From an uncultured Tidjanibacter sp. (GTDB lineage: Bacteria > Bacteroidota > Bacteroidia > Bacteroidales > Rikenellaceae), in NCBI GenBank assembly GCA_934663885.1, contig CAKUKW010000021.1, positions 1-16,880 on the forward strand: DNA of 16,880 bases, in the 5' to 3' direction. Every line of letters begins with the position of its first letter. Position 1 is the stretch's first letter. A model generated the notes under the pieces. It was not told where the DNA came from. It searched no databases and saw nothing but the letters and a program-made list of their open reading frames with translations. Made by a program: the position numbers and the translations under genes. Below are positions 1-7,675 of this stretch, piece by piece.

Positions 1-658
1 GGGTAATGTCTCCCGAAGATGGTTCGAAAATGCAATAACCTGCAAGCTCCTCGCCAACCAGCGCACCCAGGCAAACGAAACCTCCAGGCGACCTCCCTAC
101 GGATTCGAAGCTGTTCTGCCATGACGGCCTGAAGTCCCAGAATTCCTGGACAGATCCGTAATCGGGGATGTCGACCGCGCGGACAAAAAATGGCGCACCG
201 GGAACTTTTATATTTTTGTTTACCTTATCGTTTTCCTGCGTAAAATAATTGAATTCGCGCACCGGCTGGAAACCGAGTTTCCTGTAAACCGAGACGGCTC
301 CCGTATTGTGCCTCAAAACTTCGAGCAGGTATTGTTTCACTCCGTACTCCCTCAGGTAGGGAATGGAATGCTCGAAGATCGCCGTAGCAAGTCCCTGTCC
401 CCTGTACTCTCCCAGTGTCCCAGTTCCGGTATCGTAAGCCGTCGGGATACCATGGAAGTCACCTATACCGTTGAAGGTAAAAGAAACTATTTTCCCATCC
501 TCATAAGCTGCGAAAGAGAGGGCGGGATCGAAACCGCGCCTTTTCAGCATGGCCTCAAGCTGCCGTTTATCCAACTGCATCTCATAATCTGCGAATGCGC
601 GGCTGAAAGCATCGAATACAGTATCGGAACCTGCCCCCGCAAGTGATTTTATTTCCAT
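1..658 (-). CDS. GNAT family N-acetyltransferase, C-terminus cut off by window edge
   Basis: Read on the minus strand from the ATG at 658, an open frame runs off the left edge and gives 219 visible residues. It should transfer an acetyl group from acetyl-CoA to an unknown amine. The acetyl-CoA-binding motif A is seen as RGQGLA (about residues 86-91), followed by a motif-B-like NTGAVSVYRKLGF (118-130). From about residue 155 a second segment begins (FFVRAVDIPDYGSVQEFW) that looks like the start of a second GNAT fold, so the full protein is probably a tandem-GNAT enzyme of roughly 280-300 residues. The start is supported by a -7 box at 704-711, about 46 bases upstream. It is transcribed divergently from the acyltransferase gene. 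The substrate cannot be told from the sequence. The family call is firm. Confidence 0.88.
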   Translation of the reverse strand, partial: MEIKSLAGAGSDTVFDAFSRAFADYEMQLDKRQLEAMLKRRGFDPALSFAAYEDGKIVSFTFNGIGDFHGIPTAYDTGTGTLGEYRGQGLATAIFEHSIPYLREYGVKQYLLEVLRHNTGAVSVYRKLGFQPVREFNYFTQENDKVNKNIKVPGAPFFVRAVDIPDYGSVQEFWDFRPSWQNSFESVGRSPGGFVCLGALVGEELAGYCIFEPSSGDIT

Positions 659-703
659 TGTAGCATTTTTTGATATTATGCGGATTCCCGCGACCTGTCA
701 TCC

Positions 704-711
704 CAAAATTA
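704..711 (-). promoter_or_regulatory. -7 promoter element for the GNAT gene
   Basis: The plus strand reads CAAAATTA, so the minus strand reads TAATTTTG, an exact match to the Bacteroidota -7 consensus TAnnTTTG. It lies 46 bases upstream of the ATG at 658, predicting a leader of about 40 bases. It abuts the T-rich element at 713-726. Confidence 0.55.
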
Positions 712-712
712 A

Positions 713-726
713 CCGTTTTTTTACAA
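713..726 (+). promoter_or_regulatory. T-rich element resembling the AraC/VOC twin operator
   Basis: CCGTTTTTTTACAA differs from the core of the elements at 7626-7641 and 8636-8651 by one additional T, and lies 21 bases before the -7 box of the acyltransferase gene. The spacing is the same as at the other two sites (21-22 bases counted from the ACAA end). The flanking bases differ, so this is only a candidate third copy and might be a chance T-rich -33 region. Confidence 0.3.
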
Positions 727-747
727 AGGCTCATATTCGTCCGGATA

Positions 748-755
748 TATTTTTG
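748..755 (+). promoter_or_regulatory. -7 promoter element for the acyltransferase gene
   Basis: TATTTTTG matches TAnnTTTG exactly. The predicted transcript start near 762 makes the upstream TTG at 761 an unlikely translation start and favours the TTG at 824. Confidence 0.55.
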
Positions 756-823
756 TTATATTGTTTGCCCGGTATCCGTCATACAGCCGATATCAATTTA
801 CGCTAACCTTTAGAGAAAACATT

Positions 824-1957
824 TTGGAAAGAAGATACGACATCGACTACATCCGAGTGATAGCATTCGCGATATTGATAGTTTATCACGTTTGCGTCTT
901 TTTCTATCCCGGCTCCTGGCACATTAAAAACGACGTATTATATCCGCAATTGAATATCCCGATGATTTTCGTGAACCAGTGGAGGCTTCCCTTACTGTTC
1001 GTCGTTTCGGGAATGGGTACCTATTTCGCCCTGGGTAAGAGGAGCGGAAAACAGTATGTTACGGAGAGGACGAAACGCCTGCTGATTCCATTCATATTCG
1101 GCGTGCTTTTCATAATACCCCCGCAGGTTTATATCGAAAGGATAAGCCAGGGAGCCGACTATGGCGGGTATTTCTGTTTCTGGCCGTCGCAGATATTCAA
1201 CGGGATATATCCCGAAGGTAATTTCTCATGGCATCACCTGTGGTTCATACTTTACCTTTTCTTCTTTTCGCTGGTTTTCCTGCCGCTGTTCCAGTATTTT
1301 AAAAAGAATAAAAACAACCGGCTAAGCCGCACACTGACCCGGGCGGCATCATCCGCCGGGGGTATCCTGTTAATGGCAGTGCCGCTGCTCCTTTGCCGCA
1401 TGCTGCTCTCCGGAAACTTTCCGCAGACCAATGGCTTCTGGGGCGACTGGTTCAATATGGCGAACAGCGCCCTGTTCTTCATATTGGGTTTCGTACTCAT
1501 AGACGCTGGTGAGAAATTCTGGAAAAACGTCGAGAAACACAAATGGACATTTCTCGCGATAGGAGCGTGTATGTTTTCCCTCCTGCTGTTCCTGTGGATG
1601 GGCCCGTTCTCCAAATCCCCCTTATACGACCTGGTGAACGACATTGCCGTGACGCTAAACGCATGGTGCTGGATACTGGCCATTATGGGTCTCTGCTCGA
1701 CATACCTCAACAAGCCGAGCAAGGGACTAAAATACGCCAACGAAGCCGTATATCCCTTCTATATACTGCACCAGACGGTTATGGTCATTTTAGGGTATTT
1801 CATCAGAAGCTGGAGCGCAGGGTTCTGGATAAAATTCCCCGCCATGATACTCCTGACTTTCCTGATCACATGGGCCATTTATGAATTCGGTATCCGGCGG
1901 TACAGAATAATCAGGCCCCTGTTCGGAATGAAGAACCAACCCAAGACAATACGCTGA
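824..1957 (+). CDS. acyltransferase-3 family membrane protein
   Basis: An integral membrane protein of about 377 residues, predicted to move an acyl group (often acetyl) onto a sugar or other envelope molecule. The N-terminus MERRYDIDYIRVIAFAILIVYH is typical, with Arg11 and His22 in the first membrane helix spaced as in the acyltransferase-3 family. About ten hydrophobic segments follow, with the central HHLWFILYLFFF stretch usual in this family. The frame is open back to a TTG at 761, but a -7 box at 748-755 puts the transcript start about there, and family members begin at MERRYD or similar, so I chose the TTG at 824. The gene ends 4 bases before the convergent EamA gene. The acceptor is unknown and no polysaccharide genes are adjacent. 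Confidence 0.85.
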   Translation: MERRYDIDYIRVIAFAILIVYHVCVFFYPGSWHIKNDVLYPQLNIPMIFVNQWRLPLLFVVSGMGTYFALGKRSGKQYVTERTKRLLIPFIFGVLFIIPPQVYIERISQGADYGGYFCFWPSQIFNGIYPEGNFSWHHLWFILYLFFFSLVFLPLFQYFKKNKNNRLSRTLTRAASSAGGILLMAVPLLLCRMLLSGNFPQTNGFWGDWFNMANSALFFILGFVLIDAGEKFWKNVEKHKWTFLAIGACMFSLLLFLWMGPFSKSPLYDLVNDIAVTLNAWCWILAIMGLCSTYLNKPSKGLKYANEAVYPFYILHQTVMVILGYFIRSWSAGFWIKFPAMILLTFLITWAIYEFGIRRYRIIRPLFGMKNQPKTIR

Positions 1958-1961
1958 CGGA

Positions 1962-2870
1962 TCACGCCGTAGCCTTTTTCTTTGTAAAATGCCCTAAAAG
2001 TGATTTACCCGAAACGACGAGCGTTACCGCTACCAGTATAAGCAGGGCCCCTACGGCTATCCTCACCGTTATCCTCTCATGGAAAACGAATACGCCTATC
2101 AGGAGAGCGGTAACCGGCTCGAGAGCCCCTATTATCGCGGCGTATGTTGGCCCGATATTCTTTATGGAGATGTTGATGAAAAGCAGGGATATTATAGTAG
2201 GAACCAGCGCCACGCCCAGAATGTTGCCCCACCCCGATATCGTAGGCGGAACAGGCTGCAGGGAGGTCATGAAACGGGTCGTAAATACGAATACCAGCAG
2301 GCCGAACAGCAGCACCCAGAAAGTCATTTTGCCAGAAGGCATCGTGCGTACCGGGGAGTTGTCGACTGCTACGATGTAAACCGCATAAAAAAGCGAAGAA
2401 AGAGCAACGAGTAAAAGTCCGGTCGTGCTCAGCGCCGTCTCCCCGTCGCCCCTGTAAAGGAGCGCTATTCCTACCAGTGCAAGGGCTATACAACCGTATG
2501 TGAGCCACGAGGCCTTCTCCCTGAAGAAAACGGCCATTATAACCGCCACCAGGACAGGGTAAACAAAAAGTATAGTCGATGCTATACCCGCGTCCATGTA
2601 AAGGAAACTCCGGTAAAGGGTCAGCGACGACAGGGCGAACATCACGCCGAAGGCCAGCAACGGCAGAATCTCCTTTTTCCGGATCTTAAGTGATTCCCCC
2701 CTTGCCAGCAGTATTATTCCCAGGATAAGCACCCCGAACCCGTAACGGTAGAACAGCACCGAATCGGGAGTCAACCCCTCGGCGTACAAAGGCAGTGAAA
2801 AAAGCGGATTGGTACCGTATGCCACAGCGGCTATAACTCCGAACAGTACTCCTTTGAATTTAGGGCTCAT
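1962..2870 (-). CDS. EamA/DMT family transporter
   Basis: A 302-residue inner-membrane protein with about ten hydrophobic helices arranged as two EamA repeats (roughly residues 5-135 and 150-288), the usual size and design of drug/metabolite transporters. Recognisable parts are the first-helix AAVAYGTNPLFS segment, the first-repeat end FVYPVLVAVIMAVFFREK, and its second-repeat counterpart GALEPVTALLIGVFVFHE, the typical 'P...E' signature just before the last helices. Such proteins usually export amino acids, metabolites or drugs, but substrate cannot be inferred here. The C-terminus is basic (TKKKATA). It has its own promoter (-7 box at 2929-2936) and a palindrome in its leader. It converges with the acyltransferase gene, leaving no room for a separate terminator. 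Confidence 0.9.
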   Translation of the reverse strand: MSPKFKGVLFGVIAAVAYGTNPLFSLPLYAEGLTPDSVLFYRYGFGVLILGIILLARGESLKIRKKEILPLLAFGVMFALSSLTLYRSFLYMDAGIASTILFVYPVLVAVIMAVFFREKASWLTYGCIALALVGIALLYRGDGETALSTTGLLLVALSSLFYAVYIVAVDNSPVRTMPSGKMTFWVLLFGLLVFVFTTRFMTSLQPVPPTISGWGNILGVALVPTIISLLFINISIKNIGPTYAAIIGALEPVTALLIGVFVFHERITVRIAVGALLILVAVTLVVSGKSLLGHFTKKKATA

Positions 2871-2911
2871 ATATTTCCGGGCCGGTTTTTTGCAGGCAAT
2901 TTAAAGGCATT

Positions 2912-2923
2912 GCCGGTACCGGC
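2912..2923. promoter_or_regulatory. perfect 12-bp palindrome in the EamA gene leader
   Basis: GCCGGTACCGGC is a perfect palindrome between the -7 box (2929-2936) and the start codon (2870). It overlaps another inverted repeat, GGCAAT (2895-2900) with ATTGCC (2909-2914). Position just downstream of the predicted transcript start would suit a repressor site or a leader hairpin. No regulator is identified. Confidence 0.35.
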
Positions 2924-2928
2924 GGACG

Positions 2929-2936
2929 CAAATATA
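2929..2936 (-). promoter_or_regulatory. -7 promoter element for the EamA transporter gene
   Basis: The plus strand reads CAAATATA, giving TATATTTG on the minus strand, an exact TAnnTTTG match 59 bases before the start codon at 2870. Confidence 0.6.
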
Positions 2937-3019
2937 GCCTTTAGTCCGTAACGGTGTAGCGTCCTGCGAAAATAAATTTAGTCCACTAACTGCCCCCGAA
3001 TATATACGGAAAGAATAGC

Positions 3020-3045
3020 CCGGCTTCGCCCGTGGGTTGAGCCGG
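3020..3045. other. intergenic hairpin without a T-tract
   Basis: CCGGCT (3020-3025) pairs with AGCCGG (3040-3045), with an inner CCC/GGG pair in the loop. It lies between the 3' end of the Crp/Fnr gene and the EamA promoter. No run of T follows on either strand, so it is not a standard terminator. The rest of 2937-3077 shows nothing else I can name. Confidence 0.3.
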
Positions 3046-3077
3046 AAGATACTTTACCGCTACAAAACAATATAAAC

Positions 3078-3095
3078 CACCGCATTGAGGCGGTG
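3078..3095 (-). terminator. weak terminator-like hairpin after the Crp/Fnr gene
   Basis: CACCGC (3078-3083) pairs with GCGGTG (3090-3095) around a six-base loop, 8 bases past the stop codon at 3104. On the minus strand it is followed by TTTATATTGTTTTG, a broken T-rich tract. It is a plausible but imperfect end of the MATE-Crp operon. Confidence 0.4.
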
Positions 3096-3103
3096 CTGAG
3101 ACG

Positions 3104-3685
3104 CTATCCGGAAATATCTGATTTGATGCGCGCGCGGATACGGCTGAGCGACTGGGGTGTCACACCGATAAAGCCTGCGATCTCTTTCAGGGGTACGTTA
3201 CGGAAAATTTCCGGCGCTTTTTTCATCAGGGCCAAATACCTCCTTTCGGCTTTCGGATCTGAAATATCCACCAGCATGTCGTCGGCCGCGAGCAACTCCC
3301 GAAGCGTCAGGTCGTGCAGCCAGTTCCATGCAGAAGGCCACAAGCGGGCCAGTTGCAGGAGGGTGGCTTTCTTTATTTCGAGCGCCTCGCTGTCCGACGA
3401 AGCCGTCACGGTATACCTGGAGGGAGCCCCGTCCACATATCCCCATGGCGAAACGATGGCTTCGCCCGGCACCGCGAACCATAAAGTAAGCTGCTCCCCG
3501 TCGTTATCTATATATGCCCTCCACACCCCCCTGCGGATAATATATACCGAATCGTCTATTTTGCCCTTGCCCGTTACGACGGAGTCTTTAGGAAACCGTA
3601 GGGTGCGAACGTTCTGCTCGAGCAGTTGCACCTCCTTTTTACCAAGTTTACCATACCCGCGCAGATCGGCTATCAGTTTTTCCAT
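3104..3685 (-). CDS. Crp/Fnr family transcriptional regulator
   Basis: A 193-residue cytoplasmic regulator. Residues about 25-115 form a cyclic-nucleotide-binding-like beta-barrel (RFPKDSVVTGKGKIDDSVYI, then LTLWFAVPGEAIVSPWGYV). Near residues 160-190 there is a short helix-turn-helix, LKEIAGFIGVTPQSLSRIRA, ending in SRIR as in many Bacteroidota Crp/Fnr relatives. The cysteine cluster of true FNR is absent, so an oxygen-sensing iron-sulfur centre is not expected, and the effector is unknown. Its first 38 bases overlap the end of the MATE gene upstream, so the two are co-transcribed and probably translationally coupled. The likeliest role is control of the MATE operon, which is inferred from position. 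The palindrome at 5093-5104 is a candidate site. Confidence 0.9.
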   Translation of the reverse strand: MEKLIADLRGYGKLGKKEVQLLEQNVRTLRFPKDSVVTGKGKIDDSVYIIRRGVWRAYIDNDGEQLTLWFAVPGEAIVSPWGYVDGAPSRYTVTASSDSEALEIKKATLLQLARLWPSAWNWLHDLTLRELLAADDMLVDISDPKAERRYLALMKKAPEIFRNVPLKEIAGFIGVTPQSLSRIRARIKSDISG

Positions 3686-5030
3686 TGTCCCGCTTTTTAT
3701 CCCTCAACGCCAAAAATACAATAAAAATCGTAGTTGTAATATCTGCGACGCCCACAGCCAGCCAGATACCGGTAGTGGAAAACAGTATCGGCAGGAGATA
3801 GAAGTAAAACACCGGCAGCGTACCGCGCACTATAGTCAGTATCGTGGCTCGTTTTACCCGCTCTATTCCGGTATAATATCCTATGGCCACTACGTTGAAA
3901 CCGAAGAAAATATAATCGACAGCAAACAGGGGCAGGCCGGAAACGGCATAACCGTAGGCGGCGTTGGCCGGATCAGGGATGAACAACGAAACCATCAGCT
4001 CGCTGAAAAATATACTGCACAGCGACACGATCAGTCCTATTGCTGTGGTGGTAGTAAGCGCCCTGCGCAGCGCTTCGCCAGCGCGCGACATCTGCCCGCA
4101 TCCGTAGTTGAAACTGATAATGGGCTGCGCCGACTGTATAGTGGCGTTGAATACCATAAAGATTATGGGGAACAGGTAGCATACGATACTAAACGCCGCC
4201 ACGCCGTCTGTGCCAAGGTAGCGCATAAAAACGTAGTTACCTGTTATCGCCATAACTGCGATAGCCGCTTCGCTTAGGAACGATGCGAACCCCAGCCGCA
4301 CCATATACCACGCGTTGCGTATAGTAAGGCGTATGCTTTTAAGGCTCGCCTTGAAGCGGGTAAAACGTAATGCCACCGACTTACGGAACAGGTATGCCAG
4401 CAGTATAAAACACCCGGCGAGTTCGCCGATATCGGTAGCTATGGCGGCGCCGGCCAGCCCCCAACCTAACGGGAAAATAAACAGGTAATCCAGTACAACG
4501 TTCACCCCCGTAGCCGTCAGCATGGCCCACATGGCCACTTTCGGATTGGTAAGCCTCACGAAAAACGGCAAAGCCACGCCTAAGACCGTGAAAGGCAGGG
4601 TAACAGAGAACCAGAAAAGGTATTCGGTTGCGGGCCCCATCAGGGCGTCGCCGGCACCCAGCAGGGCCGCAGTCTGCTGAGGGAAAGAAATTATCAGCAG
4701 GGTCAGTATAGTCGTGACGATAAACGACACGGCGAACGACTGCGTTATATTGATGTTGGCGAGCCTGCCTTTGCCGCGCGACAGGTTTATCGAAGCCAGC
4801 ACCGAGCCGCCCGTGCCGAACATAAGGCCGACACCGGCCATTATCATCGAAAGCGGGGCCACAATATTGACGGCGGCCATGGCGTCGCTGCCGATACCGC
4901 GCCCCACAAAAATCCCATCCACAATAATAAACAGCGCACTGGATATCATGCCCAATATGTTCGGCACAAGCTGCCGCGTAAACAGCTTGCCGACGCTCAT
5001 ATTCCTGAAATCAAGGCTATCTCTTTGCAT
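3648..5030 (-). CDS. MATE family efflux transporter
   Basis: A 460-residue inner-membrane protein with about twelve hydrophobic helices in two six-helix halves, the standard MATE design and length. The opening (MSVGKLFTRQLVPNILGMISSALFIIVDGIFVGRGIG) is characteristic: short amphipathic N-terminus, then helix 1 with the 'DGIFVGRGIGSDAMAA' segment, and the second half has a matching IQSAQPIISFNYGCG. MATE proteins export cationic drugs or metabolites in exchange for Na+ or H+; the ion and substrate are not clear here. It is the first gene of an operon with the overlapping Crp/Fnr gene. A -7 box at 5053-5060 lies just upstream, giving a short leader of about 16 bases. The hydrophilic, basic C-terminal tail (DKKRDNGKTDSRSARVW) is the part overlapped by the next gene. 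Confidence 0.93.
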   Translation of the reverse strand: MQRDSLDFRNMSVGKLFTRQLVPNILGMISSALFIIVDGIFVGRGIGSDAMAAVNIVAPLSMIMAGVGLMFGTGGSVLASINLSRGKGRLANINITQSFAVSFIVTTILTLLIISFPQQTAALLGAGDALMGPATEYLFWFSVTLPFTVLGVALPFFVRLTNPKVAMWAMLTATGVNVVLDYLFIFPLGWGLAGAAIATDIGELAGCFILLAYLFRKSVALRFTRFKASLKSIRLTIRNAWYMVRLGFASFLSEAAIAVMAITGNYVFMRYLGTDGVAAFSIVCYLFPIIFMVFNATIQSAQPIISFNYGCGQMSRAGEALRRALTTTTAIGLIVSLCSIFFSELMVSLFIPDPANAAYGYAVSGLPLFAVDYIFFGFNVVAIGYYTGIERVKRATILTIVRGTLPVFYFYLLPILFSTTGIWLAVGVADITTTIFIVFLALRDKKRDNGKTDSRSARVW

Positions 5031-5052
5031 AAATTAGTTTTATCAGCGGGTG

Positions 5053-5060
5053 CAAAAGTA
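5053..5060 (-). promoter_or_regulatory. -7 promoter element for the MATE-Crp operon
   Basis: CAAAAGTA on the plus strand is TACTTTTG on the minus strand, an exact TAnnTTTG match 23 bases before the MATE start codon. Confidence 0.6.
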
Positions 5061-5067
5061 AGCCTTA

Positions 5068-5117
5068 TCATTCGGCAGCCACTTAACAAAAGGTAATTAA
5101 TTACATACGCCGAACGA
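5068..5117. promoter_or_regulatory. nested inverted repeats upstream of the MATE promoter
   Basis: A perfect 12-bp palindrome GTAATTAATTAC (5093-5104) lies inside a wider imperfect inverted repeat, TCATTCGGC (5068-5076) with GCCGAACGA (5109-5117, 8 of 9 pairs). The centre is about 50 bases upstream of the predicted MATE transcript start, a place where activators often bind. The co-transcribed Crp/Fnr protein is the obvious candidate, but this is inference. Confidence 0.35.
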
Positions 5118-5201
5118 TTATCGCTTCCGAGAAACGTCAGCCTGAACCACACAACCAGCGGTTTGCGGAAGCCTTGAAATCCGATTTCATGGGTCGAGTG
5201 C

Positions 5202-5230
5202 ATTTTCCCACCCCGCCGGGCCCGGAAAAT
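5202..5230. promoter_or_regulatory. inverted repeat upstream of the copA promoter
   Basis: ATTTTCC (5202-5208) and GGAAAAT (5224-5230) are perfect inverted arms around a 15-base spacer. The right side overlaps the 10-bp palindrome CCGGGCCCGG (5216-5225). It sits 38 bases upstream of the copA -7 box, in activator position. It does not match the CueR-type operator pattern as I know it. Confidence 0.3.
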
Positions 5231-5268
5231 AAGTAAAAATACAGATACAGTACCCCGTTCCTTTTTCC

Positions 5269-5276
5269 TACCTTTG
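5269..5276 (+). promoter_or_regulatory. -7 promoter element for copA
   Basis: TACCTTTG matches TAnnTTTG exactly, 38 bases before the ATG at 5315. No convincing -33 TTG is visible at the usual distance, which fits a promoter that depends on an activator. Confidence 0.6.
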
Positions 5277-5314
5277 CACCTGAGATTGATGAACCGTCAA
5301 AAAGTACACAGGTT

Positions 5315-7540
5315 ATGGAAAAAACTTTCAAAAAAACTTACCACGTTACCGGAATGCACTGCGCCGGATGCGCCGCAAATATAGAAAAGGTGCTTTCGCG
5401 CCGCCCCGGTGTAAAAAGCGCCGCAGTTAACTTCGCGGCAGCCACGGTATCCATAGAATATGATCCATCGGCCGTTACTCCCCAGCAACTGCGCGAGACC
5501 GTCGAGAACGCCGGTTTCGATATGCTTGTCGGGGACGACGATGAAGAGGAATCGCAGCGGCTGCAGGAGGAGGAGTACCGGCAGCTTAAAAAAAACACCG
5601 TCTGGGCCGTAGCGCTCGCTATCCCGGTATTCATTATGGGTATGTTCTTCATGCATACCCCGGGCATAGAATGGGCGGAGATGATACTGACCCTTCCTAT
5701 TCTCACAGTCTTCGGCCGCGGTTTCTTCATCAACGCATGGAAACAGCTACGCCGCGGGCGGGCCAATATGGACACCCTTGTGGCCGTAAGTACGGGGGTA
5801 TCTTTCCTCTTCAGCCTTTTCAATACGATATGGCCCCAGTACTGGACCTCGCGCGGGCTCGAGGCCCACGTCTATTATGAAGCGGCGGCGGTAATAATAG
5901 CGCTGATACTGTGCGGCCGGCTCATGGAAGCAAGGGCCAAGAAAAGCACTTCGTTCGCCATCAAGCGCCTTATGGGGCTCCAGCCGAAAGAAGTCTTAAG
6001 GATACTTCCCGACGGCAGGGAAGAGACGGTCTCCATTAAAGCGGTAGTTCCGGGAGACACCATACTCGTGCGCCCCGGGGAAAAGATAGCGGTCGATGGG
6101 AAAGTCCTCTCGGGCATATCGTTCGTCGACGAGAGCATGATATCTGGAGAGCCCGTACCGGTGGAAAAGAGCGAAGGCGCGGAAGTTTTTGCGGGAACCA
6201 TAAACCAGAAGGGCAGCTTCCGTTTCGAAGCCACGAAAGTCGGCGGAGACACCCTGCTGGCCCAGATAATAAACACAGTCCGGGAGGCCCAGGGCAGTAA
6301 GGCTCCTGTCCAGCGTCTCGTAGATAAAATAGCGGGGATATTCGTACCCACGGTGCTTATAATTGCACTCGTGACATTCTGCGTATGGATGATATGGGGA
6401 GGCGAGCACGCATTTTCGCACGCACTGCTTACTGCCGTGACGGTTCTCGTGATAGCATGTCCCTGCGCGCTCGGGCTTGCCACACCGACGGCTATTATGG
6501 TAGGCATGGGTAAAGGTGCCGAGAATCATATACTTATTAAAGACGCCGAGAGCCTCGAAAGCCTCCATAAGATAGACACTATACTGCTGGACAAGACCGG
6601 AACTATAACCGAAGGTAAACCCGAAGTAACAAATATTATATGGAGCGACAATTTAGGAACGCCTGAGAATAAAGCTATCCTTGCCCACATAGAAGGGAAA
6701 TCCGAGCACCCCCTGGCCGATGCCGTGGTTTCCTGCATTAAGGTCGCGGGAGAATTACCCTCTATGAAAGAAAATGAGGGAATATTCGAAAACGCTCCCG
6801 GCCGGGGTGTAATATATAAGATGCCGAAAGTTTCATATTACGTCGGCAACCGGAAACTGCTCGAAGAAAACGGCGTGGATGTAAGCGGTGAATATGCCGC
6901 TCAGGCTCGTCGCCTGGAGGAGAACGGCGAAACGCTTATATTTTTCGCATCTTCGGCAGGGTTGCTGGCTACCCTTTCGCTCGCAGACCGTATCAAACCC
7001 AACTCGGCGGCGGCTATAAAGGCACTGCAGGATTCGGGAGTGGAGACGGTGCTTTTCACCGGCGACAATGAAGCTACCGCGCGTGCGGTGGCGGCGCAGG
7101 CGGGAATACCGCGCTACTATGCAGGCATGATGCCATCCGACAAATTCGGGCTGGTAAAGCAGATGCAATCCGAAGGCAGGGTAGTGGGTGTCGCGGGCGA
7201 CGGCATTAATGATTCGGAGGCAATGGTGCAGGCCGATGTAAGCATGGCAATGGGTCGCGGCTCAGATATAGCGATGGATGTGGCCCAGATAACACTGATG
7301 ACCTCCGATCTGACCGCAATTCCCAAAGCCATAAAAATTTCGAAGCAGACCGTGGCCGCCATCCGCCAGAACCTGTTCTGGGCATTCATATACAATATTA
7401 TAGGAATACCCATAGCGGCCGGAGTGCTTTATCCGTTCACAGGCTTCCTGCTGAACCCGATGATAGCGGCGGCGGCAATGGCTTTCAGCTCGGTATCGGT
7501 GGTTCTCAACAGCCTCCGGATACGCAGGAAGAAACTCTGA
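5315..7540 (+). CDS. copA: copper-exporting P1B-type ATPase
   Basis: A 741-residue membrane ATPase that should export Cu+ from the cytoplasm using ATP. One N-terminal heavy-metal-binding domain carries GMHCAGC (Cys16, Cys19). The transport site in helix 6 is Cys382-Pro383-Cys384. The actuator domain has SGE (277-279). The phosphorylated aspartate is Asp426 in DKTGT, the nucleotide-binding domain has SEHPL (463-467), and the hinge is GDGIND (628-633). The late helices carry YN (in [10 protein letters not shown]) and MAFSS, both marks of the Cu+-specific 1B-1 subgroup rather than the Zn/Cd group. Length is normal for a one-domain CopA. All catalytic residues are present. It has its own promoter. 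No CueR, CopY or CopZ gene is adjacent, so its regulator is elsewhere or is the AraC protein downstream (weak inference). Confidence 0.95.
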   Translation: MEKTFKKTYHVTGMHCAGCAANIEKVLSRRPGVKSAAVNFAAATVSIEYDPSAVTPQQLRETVENAGFDMLVGDDDEEESQRLQEEEYRQLKKNTVWAVALAIPVFIMGMFFMHTPGIEWAEMILTLPILTVFGRGFFINAWKQLRRGRANMDTLVAVSTGVSFLFSLFNTIWPQYWTSRGLEAHVYYEAAAVIIALILCGRLMEARAKKSTSFAIKRLMGLQPKEVLRILPDGREETVSIKAVVPGDTILVRPGEKIAVDGKVLSGISFVDESMISGEPVPVEKSEGAEVFAGTINQKGSFRFEATKVGGDTLLAQIINTVREAQGSKAPVQRLVDKIAGIFVPTVLIIALVTFCVWMIWGGEHAFSHALLTAVTVLVIACPCALGLATPTAIMVGMGKGAENHILIKDAESLESLHKIDTILLDKTGTITEGKPEVTNIIWSDNLGTPENKAILAHIEGKSEHPLADAVVSCIKVAGELPSMKENEGIFENAPGRGVIYKMPKVSYYVGNRKLLEENGVDVSGEYAAQARRLEENGETLIFFASSAGLLATLSLADRIKPNSAAAIKALQDSGVETVLFTGDNEATARAVAAQAGIPRYYAGMMPSDKFGLVKQMQSEGRVVGVAGDGINDSEAMVQADVSMAMGRGSDIAMDVAQITLMTSDLTAIPKAIKISKQTVAAIRQNLFWAFIYNIIGIPIAAGVLYPFTGFLLNPMIAAAAMAFSSVSVVLNSLRIRRKKL

Positions 7541-7562
7541 GTGCGGGGCAACCCGGCACTTT
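7540..7562 (+). terminator. possible weak terminator after copA
   Basis: Directly after the stop codon, GTGC-GGG (7541-7547) pairs with CCC-GCAC (7552-7559, one bulged G) around a GCAA tetraloop, followed by only TTT. The stem is stable but the T-tract is short, so read-through into the AraC gene is likely. Confidence 0.35.
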
Positions 7563-7625
7563 CCGCGGTTATTTGCGGGCCGGAGAAGCATGCAATAAAA
7601 AATTTCATACTAACGGCGACGTTTT

Positions 7626-7641
7626 GTCCGTTTTTTACAAT
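7626..7641 (+). promoter_or_regulatory. 16-nt element, first copy (AraC gene)
   Basis: GTCCGTTTTTTACAAT is identical to 8636-8651. It ends 21 bases before the -7 box TACTTTTG at 7663-7670, so it covers the -33 region of the AraC promoter. The second copy has almost the same spacing. I read it as the operator of the AraC protein, acting on its own gene. Confidence 0.6.
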
Positions 7642-7662
7642 GGAATCAGCCGCCCGAACGGT

Positions 7663-7670
7663 TACTTTTG
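7663..7670 (+). promoter_or_regulatory. -7 promoter element for the AraC gene
   Basis: TACTTTTG matches TAnnTTTG exactly. It lies inside the reading frame that would begin at the ATG at 7640, which bears on the choice of start codon. Confidence 0.5.
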
Positions 7671-7675
7671 CATCC

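Noticed and set aside
308..646. Plus-strand open frame opposite the GNAT gene
   Set aside because: The minus-strand frame carries clear acetyl-CoA-binding motifs and a promoter. The plus-strand product has none.
761..823. Extended N-terminus of the acyltransferase from the TTG at 761
   Set aside because: A -7 box at 748-755 would put the transcript start at about this codon, and the extra 21 residues do not fit the family N-terminus.
3020..3045. GC-rich intergenic stem considered as a tRNA fragment or small RNA
   Set aside because: No cloverleaf, anticodon arm or acceptor stem can be formed around it, and no promoter points through it in a convincing way.
3093..4277. Long plus-strand open frame opposite the Crp/Fnr and MATE genes (394 residues)
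   Set aside because: It is antisense to two strongly recognisable genes, has low-complexity Ser/Arg-rich composition and no family signature.
5875..6507. Minus-strand open frames inside copA
   Set aside because: The copA frame holds all P-type ATPase motifs. The antisense products are Ser/Thr-rich and unrecognisable.
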